This document shows, in pieces, positions 7,042 to 12,282 of a stretch of DNA of 12,282 nt. Source of the stretch: a bacterium UBA3756 (GTDB lineage Bacteria; Bacteroidota; Bacteroidia; Bacteroidales; Bacteroidaceae); NCBI GenBank assembly GCA_002371695.1, contig DFGG01000020.1, positions 524 to 12,805 on the forward strand, given 5' to 3'. A model generated the notes under the pieces. The model saw nothing but the letters and a program-made list of their open reading frames with translations, did no database searches and had not been told where the DNA came from. Both the position numbers and the translations under genes were made by a program. Each line of letters begins with the position of its first letter. The stretch's first letter is position 1.

Positions 7042-7839
7042 GTGCGTAAGATATATTTTTTGTTGTTTGCGATAATGCTGATGTGTATCGGCTGTGAATG
7101 GCAGCTGAAAGCAGAAGATGACGGTTCGAATATAGTTATCGAGCGTTATGATCGTATTCAGACCTTATACCTTACCACGAGCGATTTCTCTGCCCTTCAA
7201 CAGATGAATACCGTTTATCCGATGCAGACCCGTACATTGATAGAGGATGTGCTGCGCATTGGACAAGTGAACGACCCACAGATTAATACCAAATTCCTGA
7301 GTTTCTATCAAGATTCCACGCTGCAGGTGCTTATCAATGAAGCAGAGCATCAATATGCCAACGTGGATGATATTAATGAAGCCTTGTCTGTGGCCTTTAA
7401 GTATTTGAAAAAGGAACTTCCCACTATGGAAATACCGGAGATATATGCTCAGATAGGTTCGTTGGACCAAAGCGTGATAGTGGGTAATGGAATGATTGGC
7501 ATCTGTCTCGACAAATATCTAGGTGCCGATTACGAACTCTATCGCAAGCCGGAATATGGATACTCTGCAAGTCAGCGCAGTATGATGCAGAGGCAGTATA
7601 TTGTGCCCGACTGCATTGGGTTTTATTTGCTCAGTCTCTATCCTATGCCAGGAGAAGCAATGACTCAGGCTGAGCGTGACATCCACATGGGGCGTATCCA
7701 GTGGGTGGTGAATGAAGCTATTGGGAAGAAGTTGTTCCGCAATCCGTATGTTCGGCGAGTGGAGAAATATATGGATCGCCATAAGTCAATGACGGTGGAA
7801 CAACTGCTTAGTGGCAAAGATTATTCAGTTTTTTTGTAG
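7042..7839 (+). CDS. GldB-like lipoprotein
   Basis: This is a 265-residue lipoprotein starting with GTG. The signal peptide MRKIYFLLFAIMLMCIG ends at Cys18. The mature protein opens with the IVIERYDR motif (31-38), the counterpart of the conserved IERFD of GldB proteins. Other shared blocks are the spaced Tyr-Pro after it (VYPMQTRT), ALSVAFKYLKKELP, the central GMIGICLDKYLGADYELYR (about 150-170), and IVPDCIGFYL (about 190). GldB is a lipoprotein associated with gliding and type IX secretion in Flavobacteria, with relatives in non-gliding Bacteroidales. This protein is shorter than the roughly 320 residues of Flavobacterium GldB. It is followed by the DPP-IV gene, whose promoter overlaps its last codons. 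The GTG start is chosen because it directly precedes the positively charged signal peptide and follows the promoter. Family fairly sure; role here unknown. Confidence 0.75.
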   Translation: MRKIYFLLFAIMLMCIGCEWQLKAEDDGSNIVIERYDRIQTLYLTTSDFSALQQMNTVYPMQTRTLIEDVLRIGQVNDPQINTKFLSFYQDSTLQVLINEAEHQYANVDDINEALSVAFKYLKKELPTMEIPEIYAQIGSLDQSVIVGNGMIGICLDKYLGADYELYRKPEYGYSASQRSMMQRQYIVPDCIGFYLLSLYPMPGEAMTQAERDIHMGRIQWVVNEAIGKKLFRNPYVRRVEKYMDRHKSMTVEQLLSGKDYSVFL

Positions 7840-7864
7840 ATTAGAGAAAAAATTGCTATCTTTG
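7833..7864 (+). promoter_or_regulatory. Promoter of the DPP-IV gene, overlapping the end of the GldB-like gene
   Basis: TTTG (7833-7836) lies inside the last codons and stop of the upstream gene. After 20 nt comes TATCTTTG (7857-7864), followed by CAC. The predicted start near 7871 gives a leader of about 20 nt before the ATG at 7891. The DPP-IV gene can thus be expressed independently of its neighbour. Confidence 0.75.
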
Positions 7865-7890
7865 CACATTCATATGCAAAATCTGAAAAA

Positions 7891-10104
7891 ATGATAGCCA
7901 AAAGACTTTTTAATGTGGCTGCCTGTGTATTTCTGATAACGAATCAGTTACAGGCAGGAGAGAAATTGAGTTTGAGGGACATCACTCGCGGGGAATTCCG
8001 GCAGGAGGTGATGACCGAAGTGCGCGCAATGGCCGATGGAGAAACCTATGCCCAGATTAGTGACGATGGTAAGCGCATCGAGACCTATTCCTTTAAAACA
8101 GGTAAGAAAGTGGGAGTTCTTTTCGACGCTTCAACTGCACGAGGAGCACAGATAGGCCGTGTGCAGGGGTATATTGTGAGCCCCGACGGGCGACGGCTCC
8201 TCATTCAGACGAATACGAAGCCCATCTATCGCCGCTCGTTCACCGCCACCTATTATATATATATGATCCAGAACAACAAGCTGGAGCCGCTGAGTGACGG
8301 AGGACCACAGCAGACTCCATTGTTCTCGCCTGACGGTAATCAAATAGCATTCGTACGTGACAACAATATCCATCTTGTAAAATTGCTCTACGACAATGCG
8401 GAGAGTCAGGTGACGAAGGACGGCAAGCGTAATGAGATTATAAATGGAATTCCCGACTGGGTTAACGAGGAGGAATTCTCTACCAACGCCTCAATGGTAT
8501 TCTCTGCCGACTCAAGGCAGATCGTGTGGATACGATACGACGAGACCAGCGTTCCGCAGTATATGATGCAGTTCTTCAAGGGAAAGGTTCCGGAATTGGA
8601 GCAATATCGTGATTATCCAGGAGAGTATACCTATAAGTATCCCGTGCCAGGCAAGGCTAACTCAAAGGTCAGCGTCCATTCCTTTGATATCAAGAGCCGC
8701 CAGACGCGTACCATTGACCTGCCTCTCGATGCTGATGGCTATATCCCCCGCATCGTGGCAACATCTGACCCTGAGAAGATAGCTATATTTACACTTAATC
8801 GTCATCAGGACGATCTCAAGATATATATGGCGAATCCTCTCTCAACAGTGGCTAAGCTTATCATTGAGGATAAGATTGACAAGTATGTGAATGAGAATGT
8901 TTTCGAAGATGTTCAGATTACAGACAATCATATCCTGTTGCCCAGTGAGCGCGATGGATACAACCATCTTTATCTCTACAACCTCAACGGACAGCTGATG
9001 CGTCAGATTGTCACAGACAGATATGTGGTGAAAGGTGTCTGCGGGTTTGATGAAACGACAGGAAATGCGTATTTTACTGCAAATCCCAATGGAGCCACAG
9101 ACCAACAAGTAATGGTGGCTCATCAGAATGGTAAAATCGAAGCCCTCTCGCAGAAGGCTGGTGTCAACAATGCCATTTTCAGTAAGAATTTCAAGTATTT
9201 CATCAATATCTGGAGCGATCTCGACAATCCTGCGCAGTATACACTCTGCCAGAATAATGGCAAACTGCTTCAGACCCTGATAGACAATCAGGCCTTGAAA
9301 CAGAAGTTGGCCCAATTTGATATGGGCAAGAAGGAAATGTTTCAGTTCACGACCTCCGAGGGCATCACTCTTAATGGCTGGATGGTGAAGCCAGCAGATT
9401 TCTCACCCACGAAGAAGTATCCCGTCATCATGTATCAGTATGGCGGTCCTGGCAATCAGCAGGTGCTCAACCAATGGGGGATTGGCATGAACGGCAATGG
9501 AGCCATTCTCGAACAGTACCTCTGTCAGCAGGGCTATATTTGTGTCTGTGTGGACAATCGTGGCACAGGCGGACGTGGTGCAGATTTCGAGAAGTGTACT
9601 TATATGCGGTTGGGTGAACTGGAATCACGCGATCAGGTTGAGGCTGCAATCTGGCTTGGCCAGCAGAGCTATATAGACAAGAGCCGGATTGGCATCTGGG
9701 GCTGGTCGTATGGTGGATGGAATACGCTGATGTCCATGTCTGAAGGTCGCCCTGTGTTTGCTGCGGGGGTGGCTATTGCTCCGCCTACCAACTGGCGCTT
9801 CTACGACACCATTTACACTGAGCGCTATATGCGTACTCCTCAGGAGAACCCCAAGGGCTATGACGAGGTGAATCCTATAGCCCGAGCCTATCAATTACAT
9901 GGAGCGCTCCTTATTTGTCATGGTCTGGCCGATGACAACGTACATTATCAGAATACGGCAGAATATGTCGAGGCTCTTGTGCAGGCCGACAAAGATTTCC
10001 GTCAGTTGGTATATACTAACCGCAACCATAGCATCTTCGGCGGCAACACCCGTAATCATCTGTTCCGGCAGGCCGTCAACCACTTCAACGCTGTGCTGAA
10101 ATAG
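7891..10104 (+). CDS. Dipeptidyl peptidase IV (S9B family prolyl dipeptidyl peptidase)
   Basis: This is a 737-residue exported serine peptidase that removes X-Pro (and X-Ala) dipeptides from peptide N-termini, probably in the periplasm. A signal peptide covers about 1-22. The N-terminal beta-propeller (about 60-490) carries repeated SPDG/SPDGNQIAFVRDNNI blades and the substrate N-terminus-binding Glu pair in DWVNEEEF (Glu193-195). The alpha/beta hydrolase domain (about 500-737) contains YGGPGNQQV, the oxyanion-side VDNRGTGGRG, the nucleophile Ser606 in GWSYGGW, the Asp of HGLADDNVH (681-682) and His713 in NRNHSIFGG. The length is close to the Porphyromonas gingivalis enzyme (about 723). The catalytic machinery is complete. 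In Bacteroidales such enzymes take part in peptide use. It has its own promoter and ends before a long hairpin. The family is firm; narrower substrate preference is not visible. Confidence 0.93.
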   Translation: MIAKRLFNVAACVFLITNQLQAGEKLSLRDITRGEFRQEVMTEVRAMADGETYAQISDDGKRIETYSFKTGKKVGVLFDASTARGAQIGRVQGYIVSPDGRRLLIQTNTKPIYRRSFTATYYIYMIQNNKLEPLSDGGPQQTPLFSPDGNQIAFVRDNNIHLVKLLYDNAESQVTKDGKRNEIINGIPDWVNEEEFSTNASMVFSADSRQIVWIRYDETSVPQYMMQFFKGKVPELEQYRDYPGEYTYKYPVPGKANSKVSVHSFDIKSRQTRTIDLPLDADGYIPRIVATSDPEKIAIFTLNRHQDDLKIYMANPLSTVAKLIIEDKIDKYVNENVFEDVQITDNHILLPSERDGYNHLYLYNLNGQLMRQIVTDRYVVKGVCGFDETTGNAYFTANPNGATDQQVMVAHQNGKIEALSQKAGVNNAIFSKNFKYFINIWSDLDNPAQYTLCQNNGKLLQTLIDNQALKQKLAQFDMGKKEMFQFTTSEGITLNGWMVKPADFSPTKKYPVIMYQYGGPGNQQVLNQWGIGMNGNGAILEQYLCQQGYICVCVDNRGTGGRGADFEKCTYMRLGELESRDQVEAAIWLGQQSYIDKSRIGIWGWSYGGWNTLMSMSEGRPVFAAGVAIAPPTNWRFYDTIYTERYMRTPQENPKGYDEVNPIARAYQLHGALLICHGLADDNVHYQNTAEYVEALVQADKDFRQLVYTNRNHSIFGGNTRNHLFRQAVNHFNAVLK

Positions 10105-10131
10105 AAAAAGCAGACAGACTAATAGAGACAA

Positions 10132-10194
10132 AAATCTTCAAAAATCTCACATAAATCTGATTCTACAAGATTTGTGTGAGATTTTTGAAGATTT
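10132..10194. terminator. Long AT-rich hairpin between convergent DPP-IV and glyA genes
   Basis: Arms 10132-10158 and 10168-10194 pair over 27 bp with a single T-G wobble, around a 9-nt loop. It lies in the 113-nt gap between the DPP-IV stop and the glyA stop, so a bidirectional terminator is the simplest reading. It is longer and more A/T-rich than the other terminators in the window and lacks a distinct T-tract of its own. The arms contain AAATCT/AGATTT three times each at 10-11 nt spacing. Confidence 0.7.
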
Positions 10195-10217
10195 CTGTTC
10201 TTATAACCTATCAGTGG

Positions 10218-11498
10218 TTAGTATGCGAAAAGGGGATAGTCCTTCATCTTTTCGTTGACGCGCTGACGGACGCTGGCAATCACCTGTTCGTTCTCGGGAT
10301 CGTTGAGCACTTCCTCAATCCAGGCTGCAATCTGCACCATCAGGTCTTCCTTGGCACCACGAGTGGTGATGGCTGGTGTACCCAGACGGATACCAGAGGT
10401 CTGGAAGGCGGAGCGGGTGTCGAAGGGCACCATGTTCTTGTTCACAGTGATGTCAGCAGCCACGAGAGCGTTCTCTGCCACCTTACCAGTCAGGTCGGGA
10501 TACTTAGAGCGCAGGTCTACGAGCATCGAGTGGTTGTCAGTACCACCGCTGACGATGCCGAAGCCACGCTTCACGAGTTCCTCAGCCAGTACCTTGGCAT
10601 TCTTCTGAACCTGCTTGGCCCACTCCTTGAACTCAGGCTGCAGGGCCTCACCGAAGGCTACGGCCTTGGCAGCGATGACGTGCTCCAGGGGTCCGCCCTG
10701 CTGTCCGGGGAATACGGCAGAGTTGAGCAGGGTCGACATCTTCTTCACCACACCCTTCGGCGTCGTATACCCCCAAGGATTGTCGAAGTCCTTGCCCATC
10801 AGGATGATACCGCCACGAGGACCGCGCAGGGTCTTGTGGGTGGTAGAGGTCACGATGTGGGCATACTTCACGGGGTTCTCAAGCAGTCCGGCAGCGATGA
10901 GGCCAGCGGGGTGAGCCATGTCGATCATCAGCAGGGCACCCACCTTGTCGGCAATTTCGCGCATTCGCTTGTAGTCCCACTCACGGCTGTAGGCCGAACC
11001 ACCGCCGATGATGAGCTTCGGCTTGTGCTCGAGTGCCAGCTGTTCCATCTCGTCGTAGTCCACGCGGCCCGTCTCCTTGTTCAGGTTGTAGCCGATGGGA
11101 TTGTAGATGATACCTGAGGTGTTCACATGCGAACCGTGTGAGAGATGCCCGCCGTGGTCGAGGTTCAGGCCCATGAAGGTGTCACCGGGCTTCAGCACTG
11201 CCAGCAGCACGGCGGCGTTGGCCTGGGCACCAGAGTGAGGCTGCACATTGGCATACTCGGCATCGAAGAGCTTGCAGACGCGGTCGATAGCCAACTGCTC
11301 CACCTCGTCCACCACCTGGCAACCGCCATAGTAACGATGGCCAGGATAGCCTTCGGCATACTTGTTGGTCAGGTAGGAGCCCATGGCCTCCATCACCTGG
11401 TCACTCACGAAATTCTCACTGGCAATCAGCTCGACGCCTTTCAACTGGCGCTGATGCTCTTTCTCGATCAACTCGAAGATAGTGTTGTCTCTGTTCAT
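10218..11498 (-). CDS. glyA: Serine hydroxymethyltransferase
   Basis: This is a 426-residue PLP enzyme that converts serine and tetrahydrofolate to glycine and 5,10-methylene-THF, the main source of one-carbon units. It is cytoplasmic and normally dimeric or tetrameric. The sequence shows [10 protein letters not shown] (20-29), the [15 protein letters not shown] block (about 45-59), [11 protein letters not shown] (84-94), [13 protein letters not shown], and [12 protein letters not shown]. The PLP-binding Lys222 is in [14 protein letters not shown], and the C-terminal [11 protein letters not shown] is present. The length fits the family. The gene uses strongly biased codons, as expected for high expression. 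The start at 11498 is supported by the [11 protein letters not shown]-terminus and a full promoter 29 nt upstream. It appears monocistronic. The hairpin at 10132-10194 lies just downstream of the stop at 10218. Certain identification. Confidence 0.97.
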   Translation of the reverse strand: MNRDNTIFELIEKEHQRQLKGVELIASENFVSDQVMEAMGSYLTNKYAEGYPGHRYYGGCQVVDEVEQLAIDRVCKLFDAEYANVQPHSGAQANAAVLLAVLKPGDTFMGLNLDHGGHLSHGSHVNTSGIIYNPIGYNLNKETGRVDYDEMEQLALEHKPKLIIGGGSAYSREWDYKRMREIADKVGALLMIDMAHPAGLIAAGLLENPVKYAHIVTSTTHKTLRGPRGGIILMGKDFDNPWGYTTPKGVVKKMSTLLNSAVFPGQQGGPLEHVIAAKAVAFGEALQPEFKEWAKQVQKNAKVLAEELVKRGFGIVSGGTDNHSMLVDLRSKYPDLTGKVAENALVAADITVNKNMVPFDTRSAFQTSGIRLGTPAITTRGAKEDLMVQIAAWIEEVLNDPENEQVIASVRQRVNEKMKDYPLFAY

Positions 11499-11526
11499 CT
11501 TTGTCTTTTGGGTTTAATTTTGCGTG

Positions 11527-11558
11527 CAAAGTTACTAACTTATTCCGATATATCCAAA
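11527..11558 (-). promoter_or_regulatory. Promoter of glyA
   Basis: On the minus strand, TTTG (11558-11555), 20 nt, then TAACTTTG (11534-11527), followed by CACGC: a full match to the Bacteroidetes promoter. The predicted transcript start is near 11520, giving a leader of about 22 nt with no Shine-Dalgarno. Confidence 0.75.
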
Positions 11559-11724
11559 TTTTATGGAAAAAAGCTGTGTAACTTACATGTCGCGGTCAGA
11601 GTTGTTACGACTTTGCCCGGAGTAAACTCAAACTTTGGCAGTGTTAAGGGGGCGCATGGTTACTTGGGTGACTCAAGAGAAGATTCACTTTGCCCAGACA
11701 ATGGCCATGTGCGTTTTTAAGTAC

Positions 11725-11800
11725 TCAAAAAAACGATTTATAGGTTGTAACGTTGTACATCGGCGATGTTACAACGTTACAACCTATATTCAAAAAAACG
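11725..11800. repeat. Eleven-nt direct repeats flanking the palindrome
   Basis: TCAAAAAAACG occurs at 11725-11735 and again, identical, at 11790-11800, immediately outside the palindrome at 11739-11788. The A-tract reduces its information content, but the two CG ends match too. The arrangement could be a target duplication or, read on the minus strand, T-tracts on both sides of a hairpin. Confidence 0.55.
11739..11788. repeat. Palindrome made of GTTGTAAC octamers
   Basis: The left arm (11739-11762) and right arm (11764-11788) are reverse complements over 24 bp with one bulged A. The right arm has two perfect tandem copies of GTTACAAC (11768-11783). The left arm has GTTGTAAC followed by the same word lacking one A (11744-11758). 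On the minus strand the hairpin is followed by a run of seven T's a few bases later, so it could terminate the cobW-side transcript. The built-in tandem octamers are more than a terminator needs and suggest a repeat family or a protein-binding site. Confidence 0.75.
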
Positions 11801-11838
11801 TAAGTAAAAAAACAGTAAGGGGTGACGCATCGCTGAAG

Positions 11839-12042
11839 TCAGGAGGAGTGCCCGCCTATGACTGTCACCTCACCATTTGCCACAACGATGGAGTGCCCGC
11901 AACGGGGCACGTTCAGGTCTGGCAGGCGTTCAGCCTCCAACTTTACTACAGGGCATGCGGTCTCCTGCTTGTTCTGAGCCGACACCACAGTCTGGAATGA
12001 CAGGGCTCCTATATATATAATAATGTGTAGGAGTCGGCTCAT
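11839..12042 (-). pseudogene. Truncated kelch-type exported protein (N-terminal remnant)
   Basis: This is an open frame of 67 residues. It starts with a signal peptide (MSRLLHIIIYIGALSFQTVVSA, about 1-22). It then reads CPVVKLEAERLPDLNVPRCGHS, and ends IVVANGEVTVIGGHSS before TGA at 11841-11839. The pattern 'LPDLNVPRCGHS...NGEVTVIGGH' is the opening of a first kelch blade of a beta-propeller, in which more than 200 further residues are expected. None follow here in any frame; the gene breaks off after one blade and runs into the repeat-bearing stretch. Its ATG lies 6 nt after the stop of the CobW-family gene, so the two would be cotranscribed. A deletion or insertion that removed the rest is the likely explanation. 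A genuine 67-residue secreted peptide cannot be excluded. Confidence 0.6.
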
Positions 12043-12048
12043 GTCGTC

Positions 12049-12282
12049 TTATCTTAGGCAGGCGTCGAGTTCGCGGGCGATGAGCTCCTTGTCGAGATGC
12101 TGGCCGATGAAGACGAGCTTCTGCATGCGGTCGCCGTACTGCTCGTCCCAGTCCTGGCGCAGTCCTGGATTGCGTTCCATCAGCTGCTCCAGTTCGGCCT
12201 TCGGCATCGTGGCGTACCACTGTCCGGCATTGCGGATGCTCACCTGTTTGCCGGCCTGTTCGAACACGTAGCAGGTGTCGCG
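12049..12282 (-). CDS. CobW-family GTPase (metal chaperone), C-terminal part
   Basis: The frame enters from the window end and stops with TAA at 12051-12049, leaving the last 77 residues. The sequence RDTCYVFEQAGKQVSIRNAGQWYA ... GDRMQKLVFIGQHLDKELIARELDACL is the CobW C-terminal domain, whose hallmark is the 'GDR.QKLVFIG..LDK..I...LD.CL' ending. COG0523/CobW GTPases deliver metals such as zinc or cobalt to target proteins and are often induced by zinc shortage. The N-terminal GTPase domain with its Walker A and CxCC-type metal site is outside the window, so the metal cannot be inferred. A GTG at 12267 is internal, not a start. The kelch-type remnant follows after 6 nt on the same strand. Confidence 0.88.
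   Translation of the reverse strand, partial: RDTCYVFEQAGKQVSIRNAGQWYATMPKAELEQLMERNPGLRQDWDEQYGDRMQKLVFIGQHLDKELIARELDACLR

Larger units (their letters stand above)
11559..11838. other. Gene-free stretch with a structured repeat
   Basis: This stretch lies between the glyA promoter and the kelch-type remnant. I see no convincing gene: a frame on the plus strand runs on from 11656 but crosses the palindrome and the antisense of the remnant. The right half holds the palindrome at 11739-11788 and two 11-nt direct repeats. The left half has two copies of ACTTTGCCC (about 11610 and 11688) and otherwise nothing I recognise. It could be a decayed gene end, a terminator region for the cobW side, or a non-coding repeat element. 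Confidence 0.5.

Noticed and set aside
10176..11720. Long open frames on the plus strand opposite glyA (313 and 191 codons)
   Set aside because: They are the antisense shadow of glyA, created by its strongly biased codons. The protein they would encode has no recognisable motif, while glyA is complete on the other strand.
11581..11805. Possible terminal inverted repeats ACTTAC (11581) and GTAAGT (11800) of a mobile element
   Set aside because: Only six bases, easily chance, and no transposase or target duplication fits these ends.
11656..12000. Plus-strand frame of about 115 codons through the palindrome
   Set aside because: It translates a palindrome and then the antisense of a recognisable signal peptide and kelch blade; no promoter in front and no recognisable fold.
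1..12282. CRISPR array, tRNA or rRNA genes, IS transposase, phage genes, toxin-antitoxin or defence systems
   Set aside because: I looked on both strands and found none. All larger genes belong to ordinary chromosomal families.

Overview
The window looks like chromosomal DNA of a Bacteroidales bacterium, most likely Prevotellaceae (Prevotella/Segatella and relatives). Three things point there. The intergenic regions carry the Bacteroidetes -7 element TAnnTTTG at least six times, four of them with a TTTG box 20-22 nt upstream. Almost all genes lack a Shine-Dalgarno sequence. The gene families are typical of the phylum: a GldB-like lipoprotein, a DUF4861 protein, a Bacteroidetes-type dipeptidyl peptidase IV, and a secreted GH5 enzyme with a short C-terminal 'VYDLQGRKV...GLYIVNGKK' tail. 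The species cannot be fixed from the sequence alone.

Layout. 1-920: the 3' end of a ribosomal protein operon (rpsR, rplI), closed by a strong hairpin terminator. 952-2950 (minus strand): a small acidic lipoprotein with its own terminator, then a secreted GH5 glycosidase. 3154-5625 (plus): a promoter, the tRNA methylthiotransferase gene mtaB and, 12 nt later, a GT2 glycosyltransferase, ending in a 16-bp perfect hairpin shared with the convergent DUF4861 gene. 5627-6841 (minus): exported DUF4861 protein. 6968-10104 (plus): a GldB-like lipoprotein and a DPP-IV-type serine peptidase, each with a clear promoter. 10132-10194: a 27-bp AT-rich hairpin between convergent genes. 10218-11558 (minus): glyA and its promoter. 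11559-11838: a gene-free stretch with a striking palindrome built from GTTGTAAC octamers and flanked by 11-nt direct repeats. 11839-12042 (minus): a short, apparently truncated kelch-type exported protein. 12049-12282 (minus): the C-terminal part of a CobW-family GTPase, cut by the window end.

Most of the window is ordinary core or semi-core chromosome: translation (S18, L9, MtaB), one-carbon metabolism (GlyA), envelope and secreted proteins (GldB-like lipoprotein, DPP-IV, GT2), and carbohydrate degradation (GH5, perhaps DUF4861). I found no phage, IS transposase, CRISPR array, tRNA or defence system. The stretch most worth a second look is 11559-12050, where a gene remnant and the structured repeat adjoin. 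Second are the strong Shine-Dalgarno of rplI directly behind rpsR, and the helically phased hairpin behind the DPP-IV gene.
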